A stretch of DNA of 64,000 nucleotides from Puffinus mauretanicus (GCA_023333565.1 JAJKFH010004053.1:4900001-4964000); one strand, 5' to 3'. Numbered from the stretch's first letter, positions 1 to 14,585 are shown. Numbers and translations are program-made. The notes: a model not told the origin generated them from the sequence alone.

Positions 1-3000
1 GGAAAAATAGAGCAACACCCAGACAACTTTCCTGACTTCCCACACTCACTGTCTGCCCCACCATTTTAATTTGACATGGTTATTAAAAGTTGGTGTTTAC
101 AAAAATAAACCATAATATTCTGAAGCCATTACTGCATATTACAGTATACCATTCTGCAAAATCCAGACTGTCAGGTCTTCAGGATGGGGACCTTGTCTTT
201 CTTTGTCTCCGAGGGTGTGCATTTGTATTTTTACTTGGTAAAAGAATAAACAATCATTATCCTCCCCTACATCCCTTCATTACCTTAAAAGCTGACATTT
301 TGAAATAAGTGAAGGATTGCAACGAACACTCTTTTCATTTATCTGTTCTCTCCTTCCTTCCACAGCTCCAGCAATAATTACATTTTTCTTATCATTTATT
401 TTGGAATAAATGTGTGCTGCACCTGTACTTCATATACGACTCTTGCACACTTCCAGTGTTTTCAGTAACTTTGGAAAGAGGAAAGTGGCATGCTCACATT
501 GTTTGCTGGCTCCATTTCTTCTTTCCACTCCCCACCCTGTCTTCTTCTTTCATGTCAATCATTTTGAACCATTTTTTCACATTTCTCACTAATCTCTAAT
601 ACCAGCCTCTCCCATCTACCCCATGGATGTGCTTTAGAAGGTTGCAGTTCACTGCTGCTCAAGTATGTGAAGAAGTCTTCAAGATAACCACATCAACTGA
701 AATAGCTCACGTAGCAAGCCAAGCTAATTAAAACACAGTGAATTAGAATATAGCTGCACAAGTAAAAGATACTCAGAAAAAAACACAGAGCTGCCCACTA
801 ATACAGCTAAAAGAGCACCAGAGTCTTGCTACTTAATTGCACAGGCTACTGGCAAGCAGGTTTTAGCTACAACAGATGACTCCCCTTTAGCATCCAAGTC
901 CTATGCAGACTATTCTAAATCAGACTTTATTCATTATGATGAGCTACTAAGAATTACTTCAGAATCTACAGTTAGTGTGTTAAACAATATTTGTTTAAAA
1001 AAGATTTGAAGGAAATCTTGTTAAAAATTCTGAATGGTATTGGAATTTTGAGCGTACGAGCTTGCCATTCTAAACCATTTGATTAAATTTAACCATAGGA
1101 AACTCTTCCAAGACCTAATGAAGCAGCAATTACATCTGAAGAGGGAGCCAAGCCAAGAATTCTGCCATTCCAATAGCTCTCCTTTGAACATCATGCTACA
1201 ATATCTAATCTGCTCAGTTTTGAGTTTACACATACAATAAATCTCTGCGCTTTTGGATTTGTATAAAATAAACCACATAGACAAACATGGTACTTTTTTT
1301 TTTAAGATAAGGAGCCTATTGTTTAAAAAAATAGAGATAGTTTAAGATTTTAAATATTCCAAAAAAAGCCCTGTGCATGAAATAGAATCCAGATGAATTT
1401 AAAAATTATGCTAGTATTTTCTGGGTCTGGCTGAAAAGCAGATGCTGCCTCCACACTCACTCCCCATCTTTCACAGTACTTTAATATGAATTTCGACAAA
1501 GAGATACCAAATGGAAAAAAAAAAGTGAAATAAAGATAGAGTAAATGTTAACATTTTTTAAAACAAATGCTGGATCTAATCCTGATTTCACTTGCTTTGT
1601 CATAAGCATTTGCTCACACTTCATCATAATCACCTACTCGGTAACTCGCTGAAGACAGCATAGCTGTGTTAGTGTAAGTGGGATAAGAATCAATCCCACC
1701 ACTTTCCCTTTTGATTAAAAGGAGGAACTGTTAAAACTGGATAATGGTTTCATTTGTCATGCCCTCAGCAAATGCAGATTTTTTGGTCTTTTCAGTAACA
1801 TTATTACGCTGCACAAAGATGACCCTTTTTGTGATTTAAGATGTAGCTAGAGCAATCCAAGTACAGCCAAATCGATGGAGGCAATCTTGCTCTCTTTCCA
1901 GTTTTCCAACATTTCCTTATTATATGTAATAGAACATTTTAGCATAATAACTCGGAGGTCTTGAGATACAGAAGACGGAGAAATAATGTTGAAAAGCAAT
2001 TCTTCACGTTTGGCTTTCACCACGTCAAGTGCAAACGGTCAACTTAAACATGAAAATACAATTTGCTCCTTCTAAAGTCTACGTCCGTATCTCTTGCAAA
2101 GAACGCACATTCATTTCCAGCGCCTCAAGGTAAAGACTAAGGCATCTATCACAAGAACAGTGAGTATCTGAAGGATTTGGAAGCAATCTTTTCACAAGGT
2201 TTCTTTGGAAGGGAAGTAGGGTTACTCAAAATTCATAGAGATTATTAAGTTCACATCCACACAGCAGATATGGTACCACATTATTTCCCATCAACAGTGT
2301 TTTCACCTGCTGAGAATCTCTCTTTGGTTCAAGACAGCCATTCATTACGAGGCATTAGCACTCTACTGCACAAACCAAAGTTATGCCCCATCAGTGAACT
2401 GGGTAAGCCCGTGATACCCACACTCAGCTCACGAGGACTGTGTTTACCTATCTTTCGAGCCCTTCACTTTGGTGATTTAATAGGCAAGCAATTTCTTACT
2501 TCAGCAGATTTGTTCTATATTATCAAGTCAGGTATTGCTGGACAAATGTTTAAAAGACTCACAAGGCTCCCCAAAGCTCTGCCATATCAGTGGAGTATGC
2601 ACTGACAGCAGGGACTCTTTATGACAAGAAAAGCTGATCAGCTGCAAGCTTTCCTATTGATGAATGCAACTCTTCATCCGGTCTAAACTAACCCTGTGGG
2701 TTTTGTGTTTTTCTTCTTAGCCTTCTTTGAGGCCTGCAGAAAGTTATGAAATAGATTTTTCTAGTCTTCCCAGGAGCAAGGCCAGGTTCACATCTTGACC
2801 TCAGAAACAAAACAGACCGTGAAAGCCAGTCTTCTCTGCCTAACACAAAGCAAACTACAACATGCAACATAAGGCAATATTAAGAGTGAGAAATGACAAG
2901 CAATGTATCAATATTGGGGAGGAGAAATAATAAAACCTGGCCATATTAAAAATTCCAGCAACAACAGCACTGAACAACACAATTTTGGCTCTGCTACCAT

Positions 3001-3224
3001 CTTCATTACTAAGGGTGGAAGCAAAGAGTGCTTAGTTGGAAGGAAGATTTCAATTACACGTCAACAAAAAAGAAATTATTTATTGTAGGGTGTTATTTAT
3101 GTTTAGATATTTTGGTCATCTTCCTCTGTAACCATTTTAGCATATATTTGGATACTGTAATGTACATCCACATACAGACTCTCACAAGAAGACATACTAA
3201 TGAAAATACAAAATAACCCTTACA

Positions 3225-3318
3225 GGACTGAATCTCCTCTCAGCAACATTGATGTAAATCAGCTCAGTCAACTGGGGTACATTGATGTGAAACTCGAGTG
3301 AGGAAAGAATTGGGCTCT
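3225..3318. repeat. Fold-back ancient amniote repeat
   Basis: The segment has the layout of a self-complementary dispersed repeat common in reptile and bird DNA: GGACTGAATCTCCTCTCAGC at the left, ACATTGATGT twice (3246-3255 and 3279-3288), and GAAAGAATTGGGCTC at the right. The outer arms are imperfect reverse complements. I cannot give a database family name. Confidence 0.55.
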
Positions 3319-6300
3319 GATGCTTTGAACAAGCTGCCCAAGTATGTTTTAGAAATGTGAAGGCTGTTAAACTGTGGGTTCAGGAGCTTGGAAGACAACA
3401 GAGGTGTAAAAATGATAAACCCTATTTTTCATGGTAAAATAGCATTAAGGAACCAAAATATGGTCCCAGAATACATAAATACTGAAGAGGAAGCTGCTAC
3501 CAAAAACATCAACAGTTTTACACAAGTAAGAAACCAGATTCTTATCAAAGACCACAGGATTGGAATGGCTAGTTCCCATTAGCATGAGCGACAGTGGTGT
3601 TTGTGCAAATCCATGTATTGCTGATGGAATATGGACCCTGAAATCTCTGTGACCTTGATGTGCAATATTTATGTCTACACCTTTAGCGTCTTGCACATAA
3701 TGAGATGCAATCTTTTAGCTTTATGCACTTCACCAGGCATTCAATTAGAAAAAGCAAATTTTGGGGGAGGAAGAATGCTAAGCTATTTAGACAGAAGGTA
3801 GTGAATCAAAAATTGCAAAACTTCAGCTTTCAAAAATAGCCTAAGTGACCTCTTACAATACTCTGACCACTCCATCACAAGCAGGAGGCAACCCCTGTGA
3901 AGAGCGAATTCTGGCAAAGTTCTCTCTTCACAGATGATGCACAGCTTAAGCTATAATGAGTTTTTGGGTTACAAATGCTGAACGCATTAATATTCCTTGA
4001 TGATAATTATCACAGTATAAGCACCTTTCCCAATGTGAGTAGCATAAAGCAACTGAAGCAGCATTTTTACTACATTTGAAACAAGCTGGAAAATGGGATT
4101 TTCTACTCTCGTAACCTGAGGTCAACATACATCAAGCTATGCATATTAAATATGTCTACCCTATATAACTATATAGACCTTTCCATATATTCACACACAC
4201 GCATGCAATTAACACCCTAATTTTTTGAATACTTAAACAAATATTTCATACATATGAACATGGTTTCCCAAGGAAAATAAATCCAACATTTTAAATAAGA
4301 CCCAAATAATTTGTAAACAGGCTACACTGCTATTTCTTTGAAAGTGAGTTATTTTTCTACAATATTTTAAAAAAAACCCAACAGGTATTAGCTGCTGATA
4401 CAAATTGAAAATTAAAAAAAAATATATATTCACCCGAACATGAAAATAAAATTTGCACAAAAACACTGCCTTCCACCTTCAGGGGTTAAACTAACTACTA
4501 CGTGCAACACTAACTGTGGCTTATACCCAGCACAGATAGCCCTTTTTTTTTTAAGAACATTTGAAAATATGGTTCTTCAGCGGGCCCAAATTCTTGCACG
4601 CAGCTCACAGACTAAGTAATGAGTAGGAAGACTGGAGATATCCCCAGGAAACAGAGGAGTGGGAGCCTCAAGCCAGGCAGCTGAGCACCTGCAAAGCTGT
4701 TCCTTACCTGTCGCTGCAGCCGGGAGAGTGCAGAACCGCTGGGCTGCCTCTGCATGGGGCAGGAAGGCACTCATCCAGGCAGCAGCAGCGAGCCTACTGA
4801 TTTAATAGCCAGACAGGCTCACCCAACCTTTGTAGCCTACTCTTAAACATGAACAGGGGGAAAAAGGGTGCGCACCAGGCATAGCACCTAAAATCTGCGA
4901 GTTATCCCAAGAAACGGGTGAGTACCCATCGCATCACGTATGGAGCCCAAATTCCTTCCGAAGATAACATGAGATAGATACACCTCCTTAAACGGCGTAA
5001 ATGGGCTTGGCTGTATTTTAAGTGCAAGACATTTAATTATTATACAAGTACTTACTGAGGATTAATTAGCATACAACAAGGATCTGAAACATGCAGACGT
5101 TTGTCAAAGATGACAGGGTTTCTAATGATTTATTATTGTTTGATTAACAACATCATGCAGCAACTATGTTATTAAATCTCTATTTTGCATGCTACAGAAC
5201 CTAAAAGCATTACCTAGTGATGTACTATCTCAGTCTCAGAAGAGGGTAACAACTTGATCTTTGCTTTTTTCTCACCCCCAACTCAGAAAATGTTCATTGT
5301 TACAAACGATGTACTGGTAAGGAGCCTTTGAAATATCACACTGTGAGTTGCAGGGTTTTTACTAAATGCTATAATACTGTTTTAATATTCCGTGCAAATA
5401 AACTCAGTGCAGCGTTAGTCTAACAAAATGGGAGTCGGTTTGAACCCTTAATCCGAAAAATGGGAATAAATTCTGGTGTTCTGTGGATGTGAAATCTGCT
5501 GAATGTATTTACACCATGTTGTCCTGCACTTCCTTTAGGAAATATGCCGTGTTACAACCGTTTCAAGAACTAAAGCATAATTTTTACTTATGTGCTACAA
5601 AATGCCTCAAAACCCCATTTGAATATATGGCAAGGTTTTGAGGGAACCTTTGCTAAATATTTAACTATTGGCTTATTAAATACTGTAATATGAAAGCCAT
5701 GAAAAGATGATATAAAGCGCATGCCATTTTTTTTCACTTAACATTGGTGCTCACTTTGAACATTGTACAAGCCTATTCATCAGAACTGATGCATTCTAAG
5801 AAGTATTCCATCTTATCAGATAAATGCAGCAATTGCATCTTGCTACTATAAAAATGATTAAATCCCTCCTTGGTTAATTGAGTAAGATCTGTTCCTCTGC
5901 AGTTAGAATCCCCCTCTCCACCCTCCCCACTAAAACAAAAAGCGTGAAAAGATCACGTCTGAAAATTAAAAGTGATGTAGTGAAATCAGGCTAGCACAAG
6001 ATATACTGCTTATACGAAAGGCAAACCTAGGGGAAAAAAAGAGTCAGGTACAGAACATGCAGCTTTGGTTTATCATACATAGAAACTGCATGGCTGACCA
6101 TTTTACAGGTAGAAAATTGAATACGTTTCTCTGCACATCACAATGCATCTGACAACTACATAATACAGTGACAGTCATGTTAAAAATATAGATGTAAGAC
6201 TGAAAATATTTTATAAAAATAAACACTTCCATTAAAACAAAATCAAAGTAACTTGGTTCATGACAACAGATGCGTTTCAGTAGGAATCACTGAAAACAAA

Positions 6301-6948
6301 TTTGAATCCACAATGAAATATATTAATATAAACTAACAAAAAAATCTCTTGGCATGGAATTGCCTGCAGAGTGTGCATTTATTCTGTAAACACTATAACA
6401 ATGATTATCTGTCCTTCCAGTTCTCAGTGGAGACTCCTGCTTTTGAAAATGTCTTGTGGTGACTTACTAAATTCAGGCTATTTCAATTAGTATTACTGCA
6501 CATTAAAAATTAATTGTATTAAAGAGTGGATTAAGGTTTAAATTTCAATTCTGCAGTGTGTGTGCTAGAAATGACAGCTAAAAATCAATGCTCCCTGGCC
6601 CATAATCGGAAGTTTGTACGACCGAATAGTGTGGAACTGGCGTCAGTTTTAAAAGAACTGATAGTTCAATTTAAGATGTGCCAGCTCTAGTTCCTGATTT
6701 AAATGGGAACGCCACACAACCACAGTATTAAGCTAAAGAAGAAACTGAAAAAAAAGCTGCTTTCCAATGAAAAAAATGTGTCATCTTCATAAAGATGGAA
6801 AAAATCCAAATTACAGCTCAAAATTCACGTTTGGTATCACTGAGGGAAAAAAGATGTTTTAATGGGATGATGACTTCATTACAGAAGTTATATATTTTTT
6901 TCTGCATTTAGAACAAGTTGTTAAAATACCACCCAGAATTGCAATTTA

Positions 6949-7069
6949 GGCCCCAATCTTACAAACACTTGAGAACATATATAGCCTTATTCCCATGTAA
7001 ATGGAAGCTTGTGATATCTATTAATGTGAATAAAATCATACACATACTTACATGTTTTCAGGATCAGAC
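6949..7069. repeat. Fold-back ancient amniote repeat
   Basis: The left arm begins GGCCCCAATCTTACAAACAC. The right arm ends CATGTTTTCAGGATCAGAC. The reverse complement of the right arm aligns with the left (CCAATCTTACAAACAC against TGATCCTGAAAACATG, then TATTCCCATG against TATTCACATT). This resembles the palindromic element with the phrase gatcctgcaaacactta that is widespread in turtles and birds. The copy is diverged. Confidence 0.55.
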
Positions 7070-7451
7070 TTTTTCATTACGATTTCTAATGTACAGTAGT
7101 GCCACGCAAGCCCCTTTAAAACTTTTACTGTGTGCTACAGACACAGATGCAGGGACACAAGTGAGCCTGAGGACCCTGTGATGCCCCCGCTTTGGGACAC
7201 TTCTCTTCGTGCAAACAGTCCTGGCAAGGACAGAACCAAAGAATGTGGCCACTACAGCCGCAAGCTGACACACTCGGGAGCCCTGATACTGTGCAAGTCA
7301 TGCAACGGAGTTGTAGTTTCTACTTCCACCTCTTAGCAGAGCACCAGTGGGGATGCTGAATCCCCAGGCTGCAGTGGGAGGGGTAACAGGAACGTTGTTA
7401 TCAAACCTATCAAAAGCGTAAGTGATCAGGCATCAGGCTACAGTGACGAGG

Positions 7452-7535
7452 TGTCGTGGTTTAACCCCAGCCAGCAACTAAGCACCACACAGCCGCTCAA
7501 AGAAAATTAACTCTACCCCAGCCAAAACCAGCACA
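7452..7535 (+). mobile_element. 84-bp internally deleted LTR (solo-LTR derivative) of an avian endogenous retrovirus
   Basis: The insert begins TGTCGTGGTTTAACCCCAGC and ends CCAGCCAAAACCAGCACA, with the TG...CA termini of an LTR. Both ends match, from memory, the two ends of a dispersed LTR of several hundred bases found in many neoavian genomes. Here only about 50 bp of the left end and 35 bp of the right end remain, joined near 7500. It is flanked on both sides by CGAGG (7447-7451 and 7536-7540), a perfect 5-bp target duplication, so the two termini are original. There are no retroviral genes. The family assignment is from recollection; the structure is directly visible. Confidence 0.85.
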
Positions 7536-9549
7536 CGAGGGTATATGGGAATGGGCAATGGTTCCTTGTACCTCCGGTAAGTATGTTAGCCATGGTCTCC
7601 TGAGCTGCTGTGTTGTTGTAGAACACAAGACAATTTCTTGGCCTCCACATCTATGAAATCAATGATTATCTTTCACTTCATTGTCTGACAAATCAGCTAA
7701 AATTTGTCTTCATGACTGAAGGCTGCTTCTTGTACAACTACGGCAGAAATCTGCATTCTTACCTTGCTGAAGCTTCTATTTAGACATTGCCAGGGTAAGT
7801 TGGAAAAATTTTTGAAAAGAAAATGTCCTTATTAAAATATTTGTATCTTTACAACAATAATAATTTTTATTAGTTGGGTGAAACTGAATTTTGCAGAAGG
7901 TTCCTTGAGATCATGGCACTGGATGATAAACGGACACCACTGCTGTAATTCTTCCTTTGAATGTGAATACAGTGCCAAAAGGAAAGGAAACTGCTCAAGC
8001 AAAATCATTTTTGCACTCTTCTGTATTGTAAAATGTATGGGGAATAGCAAGAAGGGAAAAAGCATGTTCCACTTGTTATAAATCTAGTATTGTTCCTGTC
8101 TGAAAATGGTTAGCAAGAAATGCCTGTCACTTCTATCAGCAACAAACTAATTTTTTTAAGAGCAAATGATGAAGAACACCGCAAGTCTAGTGAACAGACC
8201 AAGCTAGCATCACTAAAGTATTGCAAAGCCACCCAGGATACCAGACTCGGAACTGAACAGTCATTGGTGTGTACCTAAGAGACAAGTTGATGTCCAAAAT
8301 GTTTTTAAAGATCCCCTGTGCTGCACGGATGTCCAACAGCAAGTTTGGCATCAAGAGAGTAAAGAAGATGGGTTGTAATAACAACAATAAAAAAATAATC
8401 TGGTGCAAATGGACCCCAAGGTGTAGTAGTCATCCCCATGCAACAATCACCCTTCACTGCAATTTACTGATGTTGTTTCATTACAATACAGCATACAAAG
8501 GGGGCAATATTAAGGCATACTATTTAAAGCTACAAGATCTGTGGTGCGAGCTATAGCTGGTACTGAATCAGGACTATAGATTAAAAAGAAGGTAATTTCA
8601 GCAGAGAATACTGAAAAATGAAACTCTCCTGAAGGTGCACAAGTGTGTCATTTTTACAAGACTTAGCGGAACGCCACAATAAGCGATTGATGCTAAAGAC
8701 TGCCAATACATTTTATAGTGTGAACCCACAAATTTGTTACAAAAGCACAGCAATAATTGGTTGCAAATTCATGATAGCCAAGGAAGACAAAGAAATGCAA
8801 CTGGTTTAGGCAAGGGAGGAAAAAAATATGATAGCAGAATATATAGAAATTGAATAAGAGATTTGTGTACAGGATCTGCAGAGTAGATGGACCTTGAAGC
8901 AACTTTCAGAATTGCAGTGACAAAGGACAAATTCTGAAGAGGAATAAGCCAATGTTATTGTCACATGGAAGCCATCACAATTTCTGTTAACTCTCTTTCT
9001 GTTAACTGGTTCTTACTGGGGAAGAAATGAAGGACAATTTTTGTTATGTGGAGAAGGTGATATCAAGAATAGAAACCAGCTGGACCGTATCTGTGAGAAG
9101 TGATGATACAGCAAAAGAGGAGGAACAATTTTTTTTTTAAATTGGCCTCTGAAATGGGTAGGAAACATGAACCAAATTCGGGAGCTCTAAGGCAAGCAGC
9201 AGAATTCCCCATTAGCCAAGAGATAATAAAAACCACAAATAATTTAATAGCTTGCTATTTACAGCATTACAATACTTTTCCTTCTTAATGTACATTAACT
9301 AATTTGTCTTGAAAAATCTCTGTGGGTAAGGACTGTCTCCATTTCACATTTCAACGACTTGTTCTAGGCTAGTGAAGAAGTTATTGGGAATGCCAGAACC
9401 ACCACAAACTTCCACCCATTCACAATCCCATTTTGACATTCTGAAACAAAAATTGCCTTTGTAGCCTGTCAAGCAAAGATTTGGAAAACAAGACTTGGAA
9501 AAAAGGAGTTCCCCCTCCAAACAAGAAAGAACAACACCATAAAGCAAAT

Positions 9550-9565
9550 GGAGAGAGAGAGAGAG
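9550..9565. repeat. GA microsatellite
   Basis: Uninterrupted GA dinucleotides over 16 bases. Confidence 0.9.
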
Positions 9566-12500
9566 TCTATGTCATGCCATGAAAAAGTTAACTGTATTTT
9601 GTGGGAGATAATGGCATAAGAGACTTCAGAGTCAGAGAGCCTTCCAAATCTGCTTTTTAAGGAGATGAATGGGAAGGATACATTTAAGAAAAAAGGGCAG
9701 CTATAGTCTGTTGAGAGTGCTTCTCTTGTCAGAGAAGAGAACTTCTACAGAAGCTTTAGGTTGAAGGAGACAAAGAAAATCACCAGCCCACAAAAAGGCT
9801 GGCCTGGAGGACCCATCGCAAGGGTTGAAAGAGATGCACATGCAGCACAAAAGCGGCAACTGATGTAAAATACAATAACCTAGGTGACATATCATAGAAA
9901 TTAGAGTCCTATTTTCTGTCACCTAATTTATTCCCATGCACCACCATGAAGGATTTGTCCTGGCGGTACAATTCCGGTCTGTACTGCTAGGCACACTCCA
10001 TCACTGGTGCAAATGCAGCAGCAGGTAAAAGTAGGGAACTTCTCCATTATTAAGAAGTATCCCTAAGATTAAGTTTTCTAGGCTAGCTCTCTGCCCAAGC
10101 CTATTTATTTCATTTTTCACTTATTTAATTTTATTTTCATTTTGTTTTCATTTTAGCCTTCTTTTTTTAAGCTCAGCTATATTTTAATCAAAAAAAGTTA
10201 AAAACACCATCCCTGTTAAGTCTGACTTGAAGAATAACAGCACACAAGGAGCAATGTGGGTTAAAAGTTCAAATTTGGCAGGGAAATGTCACTCAACTGA
10301 AGAGAAGAGTATTTAACCGTTCTGGTGAAAATTGGTTTTGATTTGATCATGTTATGACAGTTTGCAAATCCCACTTTGCACTAAGTGATATTTGGGTTAG
10401 GCTTTTTAACCAAACTTCGAAGCAAATGGAAGGCTGTGTTGCCTCTGAATGACTAATTGAACGAGGTAGTAAACATCAACATCTCCCAAGTTGTTCAATG
10501 AACTACACAGTGCTCTGCGGGAGTCTCGTCTGGGGGGCTTGGGGGGGATTTTTTTGCACAGTTATCTAATGTCTTGGCACTTGCATAGGTGTGCAATGAA
10601 AAGCAATGAAGCCAGAAGCACAGTGGGTTCATTGTGAAGGTTGCCTGCGAGAGGTTTGGGAGAAAGGGTCCCTAGCCAAACAGCTAGATATTAAGAATAT
10701 ACTGCTGAGGTCCCGAACTACAACACTCTATTAGAGTGCTGTGTGAGAGATTCACAAATTCAAATTGTATGGCTAGGCACTGAAAAAAGAAAACCAAAAC
10801 AGGATGTTACAGGCATATCCTTAACTCTGGCCACTGTACATGTGTTTTATGATTGCTTTTGATTATACAAATATACTATCCCTTTTATCATTCAGTCTAA
10901 CCCAAACAGGAGACTCCTACCTTTCAGCATAAACACAGTGAATGAGGCAGCGTTTTGAAATAAGCTTTGTCCAACACACTATGAATAGCATATTCTGTGA
11001 AGTCTCTTGGATAAGTACCACATATATCGGATTATATTCATGTAATAAAAATAACGTGTTATGTGGCTTTGCACCTTTGAGCAGGTCTCCTTCACTCTGC
11101 CCACTGCTTCATTTCCTCTGGGGCTTCTCCTAATGCCCTGAATTGCACAACATATTCAAACAGCAGCTTAGTTAAGAAAAATAAATCTGCCAAATGGAAT
11201 GTTTCTTCTTCCTTTCTCCCTATACATTGAATTTACCTCTATAATTACATTAGTTTCAGGCCACATGACAGAATTACTCAGTTCTGCCCCACTGATATGT
11301 TGGCCCCATGGTTTTACTTGCATGTTTCACTAAGAGGGCCTATAGTAATTTTTCACAGGCAAGAATTCTGAGATTGAACTTTAAGGGCTTGACATTTTTG
11401 TGCACAGAAAACTTTAATTTGGTAATATTTACCTTTCTCATTTAGCAATTAGATCTTTTTTTTTTATTTCACAGGCATTTATACCTGGTTTGCTGGTTGC
11501 TAAAGCAGCTGTCTTACAAGCTGAAGGACATGATAGATAGGCCATTCAGCTCTTACACACGTGCATACACCCGTGTACATAAGAAGAGAATGCATTCAAT
11601 CATAAAACAACTTGTATTTTAAGTAGATATTACCATTTCACTTTACTATTGATTTTCTACTGGCTCCACTTGAAGAAAGTAACTCTACATGTCAAAAAGG
11701 GTGTGCAGGAATATCTTCTGACCATACATGGTCTATGAGGCATGCAAAATTAAGGATTTTTACCTAAATATAATTCTAAGCTCCCATAAAGGCAGAATTA
11801 AAAGTACTGCTTACTGAAAGCATGGTAGTAGCTCGACCTGTATGCTGAGGAGGCAGGAGGAGTTACTTTCCTCAGCAAGGATCACTGTGTCACTGGTTAA
11901 TTCCTGTTCTATGCCCCTCATTAGCATTACTCTCAAGTTTCTGGTTAACATATCCGAAATATTAAGACATAATAAGTACGAAGGTGCAGATAATTGGATA
12001 TTAACCAGAACATACTTGACTGGGCAGGAGGTAGGGCCTTGCTTAAACTAATCCTGAAATGTATTAATCACCCATTAATGAATGGGTTTCAAATTCATTT
12101 TCTATTATAGAACACCTCTGAGTATCTAAGCTTTTTCTAATAAAATGAGTTGGAATAACAGGATAGGAATAAGAAACACTCCAATTTGAGGCTGGTTTGA
12201 ATTAATTCCCTATAGCTTGTTGTTAAGTTCATTGAAAACAATAATCCTGGTATGAGTGACTTACTTTATAAGGTTGAGAAAATAACCATATATTATAGCA
12301 CTTATAGGCTCTATTTGCAGGTGCAAATGGTCATACAGAGGCTAAATTCAGAACAGAGCTAGTTCACTGGAGAACTGCTATAGCACTATCTATATTTCTT
12401 AAGAGCAAATATAGCTCTATAAGACAAGTACCATAAGACCTGCATCAGCTCCAGATAGATGTTGCCAATTAATGATTTTCAGTGTGAAGACAGGTATACA

Positions 12501-12908
12501 TGTATGTCAACTTCTGTAAAAAAAAAATTCAAACACTTCCTCTCTCCACCCCGGCCCAAAATGTGGTCCGCACTCTGGTGACCCAGGCTTTTGGAGGGTG
12601 GAAGAAGAATGGTGGGAGGGCAAATACTCAGAGATTATGAAATCCGGTTAAGAAGCCTGGTGGGGTGGGAGAGAGAGTGAGGGAGGGTGGTATTAAGCTC
12701 AGAAGCCCCAGCTTCGGACAACTTTGCTGATTTTGCATTAAGCATGCACCCTTAACCAACGTTACTAACTAGCTGGTTGTACTTTTCTCAACTAAGAGGC
12801 TAACTGGCTGCGCACAGTTAATCTGTAAATAATGGAAGTTTTTGTTAACTGGGCATATTTAAAATCCAAAGAGAAATGCAAAAAACAGAAACAAAGTCTC
12901 AAGTTTTC

Positions 12909-12928
12909 CTTTTTTTTTTTTAAAAAAA
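12909..12928. repeat. Homopolymer T run followed by A run
   Basis: A run of 12 T bases passes directly into 8 A bases, a self-complementary low-complexity stretch. Confidence 0.85.
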
Positions 12929-13860
12929 ATATAATATTCTTACATGTCCAGGATAATTTTTAAATGGATACTTTAGCATTTTTATTATTTGAAATGGGTG
13001 CCCACTACCGCACCAGAAAAAAACCCACCAGAGTTTCTTATTGTTATTAATGAAGAAAATTATAACAGACATGGTTGAAGTACTATTATTCCCCTTTCTC
13101 TCTTCTTGCTGTCCTCAGTGTTATTTACATTGATGTGAATTGCAAGTAAACCAATATTATCCATCTCTGTGTTTTTTCCTTAATTTGTTGACTTTAATTT
13201 TAGTAAGTCTTAAATAAGCGCTTACTGAAGATGAAGTAAGATATGCAAGCAAGTAGTCCTTTTATCAACAATTTTGCCACAGAAATACACAAACATTTCA
13301 ATGGCTCTTCATTAGCAAACAAATCAACAAGTGATATTTTAATGCATGACTTTATTCCATCTCTGTGGGGACCGTAGTTGAGAGTGTGATGTACAGTACA
13401 GAGAAAGGAATCATCAGCCACAATGTCCCAGGGCTCTATCCATTGAGGACTTCTCAGCCTCTGCTTAAAGAGTGCATTTAATTGACTGATAGACAGTAGC
13501 TTCTTTGTTCACAGAAGACAGCGAAGTAATGGCAGCTTGAAAATCGTACCATCTACAGGATCTCCTGAGACTAGTAACAGGGGGATATGTGTCAGGAATA
13601 AATAAATAATCTAATTATTAAGCCACTTCCTGTCAAGTTAACTCCAATTTGTTGGCTTTTGAAGGCAACAAAACGAGGCATTTTTCCTCATTATGCTTCT
13701 CTTTTTATACCACTGGTAATCACAGGCGGATTAAAGGGTGCCTGATTGGTTTTTTTGTCAAGGAACTGAGAAGCAGCCAACAGTACAGAAAAACAGAGTT
13801 GGGGTTAGAAGAAATTTCATGCTTGTCTCCTTTCCAGCTCCCTAACAGCCCACACTGCTG

Positions 13861-13970
13861 CCCCATACAGTGCTGCCAGCTGTACAGCAAATGTGTACCC
13901 CTCCAACGGCGGCCTACCAGGCCACAGGCTCCATCCTGAGAGCTGTGAGATACCTTGCAATCTTGGCAGG
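13861..13970 (+). repeat. Dispersed direct repeat, copy A
   Basis: About 110 bp, begins CCCCATACAGTGCTGCCAGC. By eye it is roughly 80-85 percent identical to copy B at 15134-15244, in the same orientation. The shared block GGCCACAGGCTCCATCCTGA is unbroken in both. The family is not recognised. Confidence 0.85.
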
Positions 13971-14089
13971 TAGCTACTGCTGTCATAGGCATAATTCTAA
14001 AGGTGACCTACGAAACCCCGTCAGCTCACCAAATGCAACAATATGAGCAGCTGAAGTTCGACACCCACTCTCCATATTGGCTTCTTTTG

Positions 14090-14152
14090 TTTCGCTTCCT
14101 GCGCTTACATCGCGGGGAGAAACCTCGGGACGTTACTCCGTCGAAGAATCGG
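14090..14152. other. Small CpG-rich spot
   Basis: A short run with several CpG sites (for example ACATCGCGGGGAGAAACC and GGGACGTTACTCCGTCGAAG) in AT-rich intron, between the two copies of the direct repeat. It is too short for a standard CpG island. Confidence 0.5.
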
Positions 14153-14585
14153 AGGCTTCTCTGCTAAGAACAGGGACGATTTAGAAAAGCGACGGTGAGG
14201 CTACCCTCTGTGCTGACAGCTAAACACAGCCCGAAGGAATGTGCTAAGGCGACTGATAAAGCCTGCCACACAAATGGTCAGCAACAAAGAACAAAAGGGA
14301 AGGCTGACACCATGCCATTAATGCAGCCCGTGGTGCCTAAGCATTAACATGCACGGTATATCACTGCAGTGGCTCGGAGGAGAATCTTACAGCAGGTAGA
14401 GGGAAAGGAGCAACTTTTGTGCTGCCTGGCGTTACCGTTCGGTAGCGTCCCCTTCCTCAGGCGCTATTCATACCACAGGCATTTCTGCGGGAAAAATCTA
14501 AAGCTTATGTGTGCTTTGCTTCATTTCTTTACAAAATGAACTCCAGCCCGGATTGTGGACATTTTTCAAATGCTTCTTTCAGCAG

